This document shows, one piece after another, positions 12,639 to 25,090 of a stretch of DNA of 64,000 nucleotides. The DNA is taken from NCBI RefSeq assembly GCF_047495875.1, contig NC_092497.1, positions 33,487,375 through 33,551,374 on the forward strand, written 5' to 3'. The stretch's first letter is position 1. Every line of letters starts with the position of its first letter. Both the position numbers and the translations under genes were made by a program. The notes below the pieces were generated by a model, which saw only the letters and a list, made by a program, of their open reading frames with translations, was not told the origin of the DNA and made no database searches. The DNA is from Pithys albifrons albifrons (taxonomy: Eukaryota > Chordata > Aves > Passeriformes > Thamnophilidae).

Positions 12639-13241
12639 TGTCTGAGGGCTGAGCTGGCAAAATGCCAACTGCCCAAAGAAAAGAGTTAGCCTCTGGCTGA
12701 GAAAAGGGAGAAAGGGAAAAAAAAACCCTCTAAACTAGGTTTATGCTGAAACTAACTATATGTATTAATACAGAACAGAGAAAATTAAGAGAAAATTACA
12801 GTATAACACACACTTCCACAAGTTAGGTATAACAACAATTTTCTACTTCTCACCAATACCAGATTCTATCACTCTGGATCTATAAGCACCCCAAAAGACA
12901 CTCAGCAAGAAACAGAAAGAGTAACAACAAAATATTTCTACTTCCCTGAACTCAAACAAAATGGAAGCAGCGGCAGCAGTAGGTGCAAGGCCCAGCACCG
13001 CAAAACAACTCTAACACATCTTGCTTGTACTTCGGCCATGGTGGAACTGACTAAGCCACTCCCACACACTAGCTTTTACTCCTTTTGAGATGATGTTGTA
13101 ATATGGTATGGAATACAGCACTACTGGCTAGAAGAAGTCAGCTGTTAGCTAGCCCAGCCCAGCTCAAGTCAGCTGACAATTCCAGGCCTAGTCTGAACTT
13201 TAAAACCTAAATTTTAGGCCTACCTGGCTAAACCCATAACA
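12639..13241 (-). mobile_element. Solo LTR, family C, minus orientation
   Basis: It begins TGTCTGAGGGCTGAGCTGGC and ends AAACCCATAACA, the reverse complement of the family C ends at 57201-57823. The flanks GGTCT (12634-12638) and GGTCA (13242-13246) look like a 5-bp target duplication with one later change. It lies 212 bp from another copy in the opposite orientation. Confidence 0.78.
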
Positions 13242-15880
13242 GGTCACCAGAACAGTACTAAATTTTTTATATGTTCTGTATCTATAACTTCTAAAACAAA
13301 ATGTGCAACCTCTCTAAAAACTGTCCAAAAGTACAGTGGTAATTATTCAGAAACAGTAATGTGGCTGCCTAATTTGTGCTGGATGCTTTCGTTCTGGTTG
13401 CAACCTGAGAAAGGAGAAACACCTGATTTGAATACCCTTACATTTTAAAGGAGTTAAATTGCAAAGACCTGTGGTACTCAGAGAGCCTTTTTTGTAGCAA
13501 TCTGACTGATGGCATTGAAAAGAAACAGAAAAGAACTGTTACAGATGTCTTATCCTGCCATACTACAGAGTTCTGTGAGTGTTAACTCACAAGAGTGGTG
13601 TGAAAAGTTATGTTCAGTAGTTTCGAGTGTGACATGCTCTACAAGACGCCAAGTTAAAGAGAAGACATGAAAACTGATTTTTAGCATTCATGAATTAGCT
13701 GGTAGGAGTTTCAAATATTTTTCTTCTCAAGGGTGCATACAGATTGAAGACAAACTTTGTAGTCATTTCAGCAGATGATTTAGTAAAGCCTTTTTTCTAG
13801 TTGGAAATGAAATCTGTAGTTGATTTTCATTAGGGATTTAAGATTAGTCTTTATCCTAGAGGGAAGGATAGACTCTACACTCTTGGGCTGCAAGCCCTGA
13901 TAGATTAGTAGCTAATTTACCCTAAAGTAGGTATATGTGAAGCAAAAGGCTAGTAAAAGTCTCCAAGGCAGCTGAAAGAAAGCAAAATGTGAACCAAAAG
14001 GATACAGATGTGAAAGGTCAAGTCTTTTAAGAAATAGTTGTTCTATATAGAAGTTAATATGTGTCCTTCAGTGACATAATTCACAGAACAAAAGTTGATA
14101 TACTTATATATGTATGTAATGTAGAGTGATGAAAATAACTAATTCAGAAAAAAATACTAGATTGAGACGAGGGTACTCTTTTCAACATGTCTTTGTTCAG
14201 TTATGGATTTTATAAGTCATCAAAACTGGATTTTGAAAAACAAGACTTCCAGAGCTGTATCTGAACAAAATCTGGTGACTCCATGTAGTAGCTGGACAGA
14301 CTGGGCATCCTCTTACAATACATCTAGTAAAAGCCATGTGAAGAGACAGATATTGGGTTGTAAAAAATCACTGCACTATGTAAGTAAATGAGTATTGCTT
14401 GAGGAACTCCAGAAAGGTATCTATACATTTAGATTTCCCCAGCAGACAAAATTTCTTAGTTTCTGATAATTGTTTTGGCCAATTCAAACAGTCAGAAGAC
14501 TTCTTTCAAACAGTTTTTGACTTCACACCAGAACACTTGAAGGTGGTCTGGTTTGGTTTTCTCTCAGCAGAAGTGTCATATGTATCCAGAGTGCTCATAA
14601 ATAAACCTGGGTGAGACACACTTCATGAAACAAAGCAATACAGTCCCACCTCTTAACACATACACGCACACACGTACACTCACACATAACATACACGTGT
14701 TTTCTAAGATATTGGGCAAAATTCAATTTATTTTGTAGTTTTTCCAAATAACATTTTGAAAACATTTTCACAGAAGATGAGAAACAAGTCCAGAATATAG
14801 CCTTTGGATTCACTGAAACTCTATTTTCAGAATCATGTGGAACCATTCAAGTCTCACACAAGTATTAAAACCTTCATATGTTGAAGCTCTCTCAATCACT
14901 TCCCAATCTCTCATAATTTTGTAACCCTTTGGTAATTAAAAAAATCTTTTAGTCCAGAGAGAATTAATGCAAATATTTCCATGATTTTCACAAGATTTTA
15001 GTACCTAAATTTTGTTAACAGAGGGAGAGGGAAACTCATGGCTGCATAAGCTTGGAATGAATATAAGCAAGTGGTCATTTCTGAAGTCCCTGATTGGATG
15101 GAGTGAAAACAGAACGCAAGAAAAAGGTATATTTACATAGTAAATATTATTCTTGTTTTCTGGAAAATGTAATACATTAAAAAAATTAGGAGGGTTCTTT
15201 TTATATGTATGTGAGCTCTAATTGAATGCAGTTGCTAGCTTGGATATAGACAAGTCACTATTCTAAGTAATTAGATCAGTCTTTTTTAACCTTTTAACAC
15301 TTGTTAGTTCATTATGACATTTGCTTGAGGATTATGATACTTAAAGTAATTTTCCAATGGCATATCAGCTACTTTGTTAAGACAGTGAGACCAGGGTGGG
15401 GAGACGAAGAAAAAGAAAGTGATTTTTTGTTCTTACTTAACAAAAATAAAGATTAGGAAAAATGTTAAAATTCTCTGTTATAGACTGGGTCTATCACATA
15501 ACTTGTAAGTGGCAATTTTATAAGGGTTTAAAGTGTCCTCTTAGCTGTAATAAAAGGTAGTTTTCCTAAGATGAAACATATTTCTACATGACTTTATTAA
15601 CCTAAATTTTAATTTTTAATTTAAATTATGTAAATGTGTGTAAGTAATTAATATCAGAGTAGTCAGGGACAAGTGATTGTCAGACTATATAACTAGGTGT
15701 AATCGTGTCCAGAGATCAAAGATGACAGCCCAGAGTTGTTATAATGCTCCTTCCAAAATCCTATTTTATTTGTTATTAGGAAAAGAAAATATTCTTGATG
15801 CCTCTAATAAAAATTTTAAAACATGACTCTGAAGTTGCTGTGCCTTTTAGTTGATAATTATTTTTTTTTCGGTGCAATAG
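13242..15880. other. Intron 2, right part: no gene seen
   Basis: AT-rich intronic sequence with a short imperfect CA-rich run near 14660-14695. The open frames here are short, lack splice support and have no recognisable domain. Confidence 0.5.
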
Positions 15881-16002
15881 GTCATTTTATCACATCTGGA
15901 GTTTGTTCTGATTCTGATCACAAAGCAACTGAGCTGGAGAAATGTACAACCAAAGAACTGCCATATATTCCCTACAATTTAGCTACAATGCATATCATCA
16001 AG
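15881..16002 (+). CDS. Exon 3, coiled-coil gene
   Basis: A 122-bp exon. Its first two bases complete Gly with exon 2; it then reads HFITSGVCSDSDHKATELEK and closes with TMHIIK, in phase 0. The acceptor is T-rich and ends CAATAG; the donor is AGGTAAAA. The coiled-coil portion starts right after this exon. Confidence 0.75.
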
Positions 16003-16539
16003 GTAAAAATATCTGCACAAAAAATAACCTCTTCCTTCCAAAAAAGCTCCACCATGACAGAGCGCTTTACAATACAATCAATATTGCCAATTGAATTGTG
16101 TCTTTTTTCCTAGGATAAATTAAATTAATTATTATAATCATTGTCATCATATAAATTCAATTCACACAATCCTATTTCTTAGTGGGTTGCTTTTCTCATA
16201 ACATTTGGAAGCCTGTGTTAAAATTTTTAAAATCTATATAAAAATGTAAACATTAAAATGGACTTGCCATCATCACTTAGATGATATTTTGAATTGCTTA
16301 AATGCCTTTTCCATGTAGGTGTCTAAAGATAAAATCCTCCCTTGTAACTGTGTTTGGAGGAAACCCTTGCTTTCTTATATATTTCTCATGTTTCTTGATT
16401 GCTAGAAGTGGCATTTCACCTGCAGTCTGAGGTTTTTTGCTATTGCCATACTTTTGGTACCAGAAATTAGCTTAATTCTGAATTATCTTCTTAGCCAGTG
16501 TATGCTGGCAACATCATATATGTGCATTTGTACGTGTGT

Positions 16540-16564
16540 ATATCTATCTATCAATCTATCTATC

Positions 16565-16624
<60 letters not shown>
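16540..16624 (+). repeat. (TATC)n tetranucleotide microsatellite
   Basis: About 85 bp of CTAT/TATC repeats with two early interruptions (near 16552 and 16566) and a longer uninterrupted run at 16570-16624, in intron 3. The open frames through it are repeat artefacts. Confidence 0.95.
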
Positions 16625-18071
16625 CATGGTTTACTGTTTTCATTGCTTTATATATTCCTCTAAATATGGTCTTTTACGCATTCTCTTGTTATGAGTCAAA
16701 GAGTTCAGTGGCGACTTCTTTCGTACAGACTACAGACCTCTGATCTAGCTGTAAGAAATGAGTTCAAATACCTGAAGCAAATTATTAAGATGACTCAGAG
16801 CTCTGTGGGTTATAAGACAGATAAACCCATCTTGATCTTTTCAATCTTCTCCTCTAAGTGAATGTTCTTTTGTCTTAAATTTTTAATTGTTTCTCTTTAA
16901 AAATCTTCTACTTCTACAGTAGTTTTTTAAAGAGGGATAAATAGAACAGTGTATTTCAAGACCGCATTGCCGCTTTGCTACTTTTATGTCATTTGAGCTG
17001 TGATAGTGTTAGATGGTAGACATTTTTCAGTCCCAAATCAACTGCTTGTAAATAATCACAGAGATTTTATTTGTTAACCTAGATACATGCTAACAACCAC
17101 AACTATTTAAAAATAATGCACCAGCCACAAGAAGTATCTGAGATTTTATTCTTTTTCAGTAATATTTTGGCTGAGCTGCTCACTGTCGGCAGGTGCTTAA
17201 ATGAAGAACTGAAGCCACAGAAATAACTGGAAAAGTTGTAGATATTTAGAGTTTACATATAATCATATTCATTACTGCTGTTATTGACCCGGCAGTACCT
17301 GTTAGCCTCATTTAAGATAGGTTCATTGTTGTAGATGACATTGTGCCTACCAGACAAATATGTCAAAAAATAAGTGGACCTCAGAGACTGGGATGGGAGC
17401 TAGTGGAATTTTCCTTTTGTGACTGTGAAGAATTGGATTAGAGACAAAATGAATAAACAGATTCACTAAGGATGTTGATGCAATTTTAAGTTTAAATGAT
17501 TCATCTTGAAACATGAAAAATGTTAACTAGTCAATCCTTTATGTATATATCTGTTTATATTAGTCATGAATACCTGTTGAACACCTCCAAGTTATATCAA
17601 TTTTGCAGGATTTAAAATTATTTTAAGGAAGTACAATATAAAAGTGTGTGCAACTATTTTTCATTATCTAACTCTTAAATACAAAAATGCAATCTTCCCC
17701 ACTGCTTTCCTTTTTTTCCCAGTAATAAATTTCATATAATAAACCTTTCTAAAAACTTTAGAATAAATTGTAATGACTATGTCTTCCATATCAATTTCAA
17801 TCACTACAGTAAAAAGTAGATATGCAACACTAGGATCAGAAAAGGAATTCTATTTCAAGGTATCTACAGATTTTTATTCAATAGCATTACATATTTTCTA
17901 CTTATTGAAGCCTGAAAGTTTTGGCCTGTAGTCCTTTACCTATTTTCAAGATCAAACTTTTTACTGTATTGTATCTGTCATTTTGAGAAATGTACCTCAA
18001 CTTTGTTTGATGGTTCATTATATCTAGTGTTGCTTATGCTCTGAGTTGATAATTTCCTTCATCCTTTACAG

Positions 18072-18152
18072 ATTGTAAAAGACATGCAGCAAATGAAAAA
18101 CAAACACATGAAAATAATCAGAAAACTAGACAATAGAAGGAAAGAAAACCAG
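18072..18152 (+). CDS. Exon 4, coiled-coil gene
   Basis: An 81-bp, phase 0 to phase 0 exon reading IVKDMQQMKNKHMKIIRKLD and ending RRKENQ. It has strong heptad character. The acceptor is CCTTTACAG and the donor AGGTAAAT. Confidence 0.78.
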
Positions 18153-19619
18153 GTAAATATTCCAGAGCATTAGCATTGTTGTGTTGTACCATTAATCAAA
18201 ATGATACAGAGGGATAAAATCTACTTCATTCACAATTACATCTCCATACATGTAACATTTTAAGTGTCTGTAAACAATGTCAGTGTATCTTGAGGTGTAT
18301 TTGATCTTACAACTTTGTGAAATCTAATTTTACTTGTTGTCTAGCACAATGGCCGAGATTTTTCTAAATTTGATTTGCTACTAAAATATTCTTTTAAATA
18401 AACTCTTCTTTTCATGACTGGCACCATGGTTAGAATATTTACATTTATGTAGGCTGTGTCTCTTAGTATGACTGTATTGTAAAGGACTGTGTCAAACTGT
18501 ATTGACATTATGTTTTTTTCCTTCTGTGAGTACTCTTTTGTTTACTTTGTATTTACCTTTGCAATGTTTTGTCAATATAGTTTACAGAATATCAGAATCT
18601 CTTCACTGGTAAATCTTGCAAGGTTACATTGAGGATCCAGAGATGCCATTCCTGTGACCATAACTCCAAATGCCTCGCTTTCCTTAGTGGAAGCATTTCT
18701 GCATTCTGATAGTCAATAATTCTCCCCAAAGACAAGATTACCCACATAATTTTGGGCACATTGTTCTGGAATCTTTTCTTACAGCTACTGCTTTATCTAT
18801 TTGTCACATCATTCTCCTTTTCTGATCCAGAATAGAATGGGCACTTAGTCCCTATGATGGTGTATGTTTTCCACACAATTAAGGTTTATTCCAGGTGCAC
18901 AGACAGAAGACATTCAGAAATTCCTCTAGACCCTCCAAGGAGAAGCAAACAAACTCTTCAGACTGTCAAGTCAACTTGAGAGAGTTTCCTGTATGTAGTG
19001 TGCAAAGGCTAGAAACCTTTTCGTAGGACAGAGGATTTATTCTCAGGTTGTCACACCTGCACAAGAGTTGTAATACCTGCGTAAGTCCATTTCTGTGGTT
19101 CAGTAGGAATGAAACCCTGGCACAGTCCTATCTCACACTTTCAACTGACTCCAGATGACTAAGAGAAGAGAAAGAAAATCAGGAAGAACACTGGGCACTG
19201 ATGCAAACACAGGGTCTGTAATGATATTTCTTCACAGAATATCTTTCATTTTGGTCTCTGTATGGATTCCTTTTATGCTACTTCCAGACTTTTGTTTTCT
19301 GAGATAAGTTTAATTTCTTTAAAATTGTTTAGCTATGCTTGGAGATAATTCATTCTGGTCTACTCTCAGAAAGGGTTTGGGTTTTACATCTGCAGAAAAT
19401 GACATAAAATATAAATCAGTTAACAGTAATTTTTGTTCAAAATCTACAGCAAATGAAAGTACAAACCTTCTGTGATCAATAAGAAATGTTTGCAGAAGAC
19501 AAAAAACATTCAATAAAGAGAACCAAACATTAACTGTTGTGGAAACAATTTTTTTTAGTCATGCTTAGCTTTCTGTTCTCACTCACTATTAATTTTCTCA
19601 ATATTTTTTTGTACTACAG

Positions 19620-19742
19620 GAACAGACTATAACTACTGTAAAGAAACATTATGGGGAGAAAATGAGGTGTCTGAAATCCCAGTTAGAAGCTTACCAAGAG
19701 CTGATGAACAAGAGCAACACACACTGGCAAGATACAGTTAAG
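19620..19742 (+). CDS. Exon 5, coiled-coil gene
   Basis: A 123-bp, phase 0 to 0 exon reading EQTITTVKKHYGEKMRCLKS, then QLEAYQELMNKSNTHWQDTVK. The acceptor is TTTTTTTGTACTACAG and the donor AAGGTAAC. It continues the coiled coil of exon 4. Confidence 0.8.
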
Positions 19743-20313
19743 GTAACCCAGTATTGCAATTTTTACATGAGGATAAGCATGGCAGGTACTTACAGAAGTT
19801 GCTTTTTTCTTGTCAGTAAAGACATATAGTTTGTAAAATTGATACAAAACTCTCTGTCTCCATCTGGAGACAAGTAAAGCCTTGCACACTATACCTCCAA
19901 ACTAGTTTGTATAGCTTGGCCTAACTGTGCTTATGCACTTGGAAACAGCTTTGTTTTCATGCAAATAAATGTGAATGCATTCTAGAATATACAACAGGAT
20001 GTGTGCTGCTTTTCTGGTGAAACATATATTAAAGTTTATCCTGTTTCTCCTTCTGTTCTGCTACAGAGGAAAAGGTTCAGAGTGTTCAAGTCTATAGAAA
20101 GGGTCTTAAGAATCAGACTATCTCTGACTACATGTGGTCATCACAAAATTGGGATTTTTAATTATTTTTATACAAGATATGCGAGTCTTGGCAGTCTGAG
20201 CCAAATGTTATGGCCTTTCAACGTCTGTGGAACAAAACCACTTCAAACCGTGGGCCTTTCTGAAAAATAGTGCCAAAATTGTAATCCCTTTTGCCATATT
20301 TTACTGTCTTCAG

Positions 20314-20415
20314 AGCCTGAGGGAAAGAAACAGACAACTGATTCAAGAAAAGGAAGATCTTCTTCACCAAATGAAAAAACAAACAGAGAACTGGGAGGAA
20401 GAAAAGATAAACAAA
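20314..20415 (+). CDS. Exon 6, coiled-coil gene, GC-type donor
   Basis: A 102-bp, phase 0 exon reading SLRERNRQLIQEKEDLLHQM and ending ENWEEEKINK. No GT donor keeps the phase. The sequence AAA|GCAAGT at 20413-20421 is a classic GC-AG donor and gives phase 0, as exon 7 requires. A GT four bases later would put exon 7 out of frame. Confidence 0.75.
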
Positions 20416-21782
20416 GCAAGTTTGTCTTTTCTTTTTGGAATCTAACGGTGTTTTTGTTACCACCTCTAGCATATGCTGTTTGCCTGCCTGTCTGCCTTTA
20501 GATGTCTACACCTAAATCAGCTGAGATTGAACTGTTATGCAGTTGCCTTCTTTTTTTTTTCTTTTTTCTTTTTTTTTTTTGTTAAGGAAATCTATCTAGG
20601 TTTCACCCTTTATAAAGCAAGAAGATGACATATGCCTTTTTGTCTTACTAGATTATTCTTTCCATTAAAAACTAATGGATTGTCATTTCTCTCTCACATA
20701 CACACATTACATGTTTTTCTGTAGATTTTTAAAATCACACTAGAGCACATTAGTTCTTTATTATTTAGCAATTAGCATGAAAATTCATCATCTCATCATC
20801 TAAGGAATTGAAATGCTACAATTCACCTGGCTGACATAGCAACAATACTACTTCATTTGGTAGTTCCCAGGGAAAACTACTTAAAGTTCCTCAAGTTTTC
20901 CAAGTTTTTCTGTAATAATGCAACTTCAGATTACCAAAGATTTGAGATGATTTCACTGGTGTAAAAAAACCAACAAAACAACAGAGATTTGTTGTTTTTT
21001 TTCATGGATACCATCTGCGAGCATGGTCTGGTAATTGTTATTTTCTGCATAGTGTTCTATGTAGGATTTCTGAGTGAAGAACTCAGGCAAGTTTTTAGTT
21101 GCTTTTTCAAATGATGTGTCACCACCTTCTGTTAAGTTTTGATAGCACCATTATTTAAGGTTTTCACTTTTCAAACACTTTGAGCCATGTCTACTGCTAT
21201 AAAACCCTATGCCTTATTGATTAACTGTGAAAAATTGTAGGGTTCACAAATCCTTTGATCTAATTATTACATATAAAGGAAATGTAGCAAAAATATTAAA
21301 GTGAAGCACAAGAAGTGATGAGGATACAATGCTCTAAGGATTGTAGGAAGAAGGAATACTTTTTATTAGGCCAAATAATGCTGGTAAGATTTGGTGCACA
21401 CAATCTTTCCTTCAGGGCTGACTTAGAAATGCTTCCAAAACCTTTTGTTTTTCAAAACACTTTAAATGTTTCAGGAGCATCTACAGGTTCTGTCTCTAAT
21501 AATTTTGTCTCCAGAAATGTGGACAAATGCTTTAGAAAGTACAAGCATAGGGCAGTTTGTTTCAGGCTCCTGTGAAAACACTGGAGTCTGAGCAGTATCT
21601 GGTTTATTTCAATATTTTCTTTTCAAGTAACAGCCAAATACAGTTCAGTAGCCCATTTGTGTAGCTTGTACTTGTAAGTGGCAACAACCTTATTTCCCTA
21701 TTGTTGACTATTGCCCCCAAGGAAATAGGATGAAACATGGTATAGCATTGATTTTCTGCTATCTTCTTTTCTTCCCTTGCAG

Positions 21783-21843
21783 GTCCGGATTCTAGAAAAT
21801 TTGTGTAAAAACGTAGATTATCTTTATACCCAGCATACACTGA
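21783..21843 (+). CDS. Exon 7, coiled-coil gene
   Basis: A 61-bp exon reading VRILENLCKNVDYLYTQHTL plus one base. The acceptor is TTCCCTTGCAG and the donor A|GTGAGT. The last base completes Thr with exon 8. Confidence 0.77.
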
Positions 21844-22298
21844 GTGAGTTTTGTATTTCAGATGCAGTTTCCTGATCTATTTTCTTTCCTGTTTGCTTTT
21901 TTACTGCATACCAACTGAAGTCAATATAAGCCATTACATTGCAATACTGTGTGTGTAGACGGAATAATAAAAGAATGTTAAAGCTACAAATAATGACTGT
22001 CATGACTCCAAACTCCTTAGCACAACTGGCTTATTAGAGTCGGCATCATTTTTCAGTATGTTTGTTTCAGCACTTTTAGTTCTCCCTTTAGAAATTTAAA
22101 ACACAACAAACCATGACTCCTTTATAATAATTTGAGTTTAAATAAATAGAAATGAATTATGGTTTATTAAAAATTATTAGTTCTTGATAAGTTATTGATT
22201 TCTAAAGGGAGATAATTTGGCATAGACAGTAGTGTGACAACAGCAGATTAGAAGTACTTAAATTGTTCTTACCTGATTTTCTATTGGTTTTGATTCAG

Positions 22299-22393
22299 CT
22301 TTGCAGGAACTACACAACATCAGTCTACATGTGGAAAGATTGCATGACCTCATGAATTTCCAGATAAAAATCCTTCAGCCAAAGTCTGAAAAG
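22299..22393 (+). CDS. Exon 8, coiled-coil gene
   Basis: A 95-bp exon. Its first two bases complete Thr; it then reads LQELHNISLHVERLHDLMNF and ends LQPKSEK in phase 0. The donor is AAGGTAGA. Both ends agree in phase with their neighbours. Confidence 0.78.
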
Positions 22394-22913
22394 GTAGAAG
22401 GAAAAAAAATCAGATGTTTTAGAGTTCTTTATTAAAAACAAAACAACTAAGCACAAAAATGGAAATATAATTTGGTTTTTATGGGATTATTGCAGGTATT
22501 TCAAAGGCAATCAGGCTAACTCTAGCAAAAGCTGAAGTCAACCATGGGACTAAGTGATAGTAAAAATAGTGTGCAAATATGTATGACTGGACAATGATAA
22601 TTTTGTGATGAATGATTAAAATATCACAGTAAAAAATAAATTCATTGGTTCAGGACTCCCTAATAGTGTTCTGTTGCTTTCTTTATGTTATTTGATAGTC
22701 GAAACTTTGCAACAAAAATCTTTTAAATATCTACTTCTTTGAATTATAAAAAACTGTATTCTGAATGTTGTAACCAAACAGACCTTCTTAATTAACATTT
22801 CCTTTTCTCCATTTTGCTCTGCCTTGCTTATTAAGATCTTGCTAATTTCATGTGAAAGCAATGAAAATCTAGATCATGGCTTAGTATATAAGAGTTGTCT
22901 TTGTTGTCCTTAG

Positions 22914-23117
22914 ATAGCTAATGAAGAAGAGAAGACTGAATGGTCAGTGGGAAAGGGATATCTTTTTCATGGACAAATCATCCTTCAAAAGATACAAGAA
23001 TCTTTGCAGAAGAGACAGAAGGAAGTCACTGAGCTCCTACAATGTGAAAGAAGATTTAACAAGACATTGAAACCTCAAATGACTACGCTAGTATTCTTGA
23101 AATCTCTTGTCAAGAAG
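22914..23117 (+). CDS. Exon 9, coiled-coil gene; last intact exon
   Basis: A 204-bp, phase 0 to 0 exon reading IANEEEKTEWSVGKGYLFHG, then a charged helix QESLQKRQKEVTELLQCERR, ending KSLVKK. The donor is AAGGTAAG. If transcribed, translation past this exon would stop after three more codons in exon 10. Confidence 0.78.
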
Positions 23118-23310
23118 GTAAGAACACAGTTACTGCAAAGATGAAAATTTATTTAATGGGTTTCTAAACAGTACGGTAAGAAAAAAAAGTGCAGTTTTGT
23201 TTATTATTGCTATAATCTTAAAAATTGCAAGATGTTATTTTGTGTGCATTGATTTTCAGAATAACACACAATTAAAGAGTCATAAGTACCCACTGAAGTT
23301 CAGCCTACAG

Positions 23311-23666
23311 AAAAATGATTAGACGAACTCAAAGAATCATTAATTGATATTACTTTAAAAGATAAATTAGTGAAGCATGAGGATGGTGTGATGGAAAACC
23401 CCCATGTTTTTCTATCCTCACTGTTATGTGGACTGCATGAATTGCAAACAGATGTGCCAGCTTTACAGGAAATGTGATCTGATTTTTGATCCACGGTAGG
23501 TTCACACTATATATTGTGATGTTCCTGGGGCACAACAATACATCAGTCAGCTTATCAAGAAGAACGAGGATGAAACAGCTGTTTGGAAAGAAGCCTTTAA
23601 AAAAGCTCAGGCTGACATTTTTTCCTATGGAGTATTTTATGGAAATGAACCTATGGATGACAGAAG
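23311..23666 (+). pseudogene. Exon 10, coiled-coil gene, disrupted
   Basis: The 356-bp block has the right length for phase 0 in and phase 2 out. In the entry frame it reads K-N-D and then TAG (23320-23322). Coding character shifts to another frame from 23322 to 23475 (DELKESLIDITLKDKLVKHE and on to VPALQEM). It returns to the entry frame at 23476 (DLIFDPR) and meets a second TAG at 23497-23499. It then runs open through QQYISQLIKKNEDETAVWKE and VFYGNEPMDDR to the donor AG|GTAC. Two compensating one-base changes plus a nonsense change explain the pattern. Confidence 0.65.
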
Positions 23667-24037
23667 GTACACTGAGTAGTTAATAAAGATAGACATAATA
23701 TAAAAAATAATCAAATAACATAGAAAAATAATCTCTTTTCAGAAAGGGAAAATACATTTTGAAGGATGTTATTATAATTTTCATGGTTAGTTATGGGGCA
23801 GTGGGGAAATATCAATGTAGAGTCTACATTTATATTATGAAAAAATCAAGTAACTCTAGAAACACCATCTATAAAAAGCAGAAAAACTTTTCATCTAAAC
23901 TGACTTATTGTATTATGAAAATATGCTGAAATAAGCTTATTTGGCAGCCTTTCCTTCCTCTTTTTATCCTGCCCTTTCTACAGCAAATTCCCTACAAACT
24001 TCTCTCTTTCTCTCTTTTTTTTTTTTTTTAATGATAG

Positions 24038-24189
24038 GACATACCTCCCTGCAAAGCTTTTCAGAAACATTGGGAAAGCAAAGTCTAATTTAGAATATGC
24101 TGAAACAGAGAAAATTGTGTTTGATTGTATTCAGACGGGGGACATTCCCAACTGGATTAAAAGAGATTGTCTTTATGTAGCCTGGAAAG
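24038..24189 (+). CDS. Exon 11, coiled-coil gene
   Basis: A 152-bp exon behind a 13-T tract and ATGATAG acceptor. Its first base completes Arg with the last two bases of exon 10. It then reads TYLPAKLFRNIGKAKSNLEY, QTGDIPNWIKRD and LYVAWK, with one base left at the strong donor GTGAGA. The phase match with exon 10 supports both. The outgoing phase does not match the coding frame of exon 12. Confidence 0.65.
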
Positions 24190-24842
24190 GTGAGAAATCC
24201 TCTTGTCAATTCATAGAAGCCTAACTATCCTCAGCCAATTCACTTTTGAATATAAGAAACAATAATACAGTACTTAGGCACATGTTACTGCCATGCCATG
24301 TTTTCCACAACACCTCTTCCATTATTCTGTGCATTGTAGTGAATTATTGTATGAATTTTAATAGTGGGTCAAGGATTGTAAACATTTGGTTTTCAAATTT
24401 ATACCCCACTGTTTATCTTTTCTTTAGTATCTTTATTGTTTTGAAAATAGATATCTTTTCTATATTATATCTAAATATCTCAGTGTATGTCCATGATAGA
24501 TGTGCTCAGAATCTCCCCAGATTTGTCAGCCATGCACTGATTGCAATAACAAATGCAGAATTCTGAAGGAAGTAACCCCTTTTTAAGGAAACTTTAAAAT
24601 ATCCATTGCATAAGTTTAACACACTATGCTATTCTAAGGGGACTGGTAGAAGACCTTTCTTCAAATACTTGGTTTGATTTTTCTATGATTTGGCAACACA
24701 AAGCCTAGTTGTTTTGGGTTTAAGTCAGGGAAATAAAGGTGAATGTTTACTTCGGTTTGAGAGAATGACTATTTCTAGTTTATAGGATTTACTGAGTTAT
24801 GTATTGATGATATGTAACTATATAATTATTGGAACTCCCCAG

Positions 24843-24920
24843 AAGACCCTGCAACATGTTCTAAGGAGACAGAGTCACCATCTCAAGGTGCTCGTCCAGA
24901 AATTTGAAATGGAAATCAAG
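24843..24920 (+). CDS. Exon 12, coiled-coil gene, frame mismatch with exon 11
   Basis: A 78-bp block reading KTLQHVLRRQSHHLKVLVQK then FEMEIK in phase 0, acceptor CTCCCCAG, donor AAGGTAAAA. Joined to exon 11 as called, it is read one base off (E-D-P-A-T...) and stops after 21 codons at a TGA. Either one base was gained near 24843 or that short tail is a real alternative C-terminus. The phase 0 reading continues naturally into exon 13. Confidence 0.6.
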
Positions 24921-25036
24921 GTAAAACATTACAATGTATCACCCCACATAGTTTCAAAGAAATTAATAAAATGCACTTGTTTTGCTAAGTATTCTTGAGG
25001 GATTTTAGATTTACTGTTATATTCTGTGTGTTACAG

Positions 25037-25090
25037 TTTCAGAAATCTTCATTGAATTTCCTTCTCCCAACACAGAAGTTTGAGCATTGA
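25037..25090 (+). CDS. Exon 13, C-terminal coding end of coiled-coil gene
   Basis: After the acceptor GTGTTACAG it reads FQKSSLNFLLPTQKFEH and stops at TGA (25088-25090), in phase 0 with exon 12. No AATAAA lies between this stop and the end of the purine array; the first is at 27538. Confidence 0.6.
   Translation, partial: FQKSSLNFLLPTQKFEH

Larger units (their letters stand above)
340..25090 (+). pseudogene. Spliced coiled-coil protein gene with a damaged 3' half
   Basis: Thirteen exon-like blocks joined by compatible splice phases give one reading of about 565 codons. Blocks: 340-412, 11579-11776, 15881-16002, 18072-18152, 19620-19742, 20314-20415, 21783-21843, 22299-22393, 22914-23117, 23311-23666, 24038-24189, 24843-24920, 25037-25090. 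From block 3 on the product is rich in K, E, Q and L with heptad-like spacing, so a long coiled coil is likely. I see no enzyme motif and do not recognise the family. Blocks 1-9 are open and in phase. Block 10 carries a stop after three codons, two compensating frame changes and one more in-frame TAG, and the join of blocks 11 and 12 is off by one base. The 5' start probably lies left of the window. A pseudogene, a decayed gametolog or assembly indels could each explain this. Confidence 0.7.

Noticed and set aside
16454..16743. Short frames with repeated SIYLSIYL-type peptide
   Set aside because: They are produced by the TATC microsatellite.
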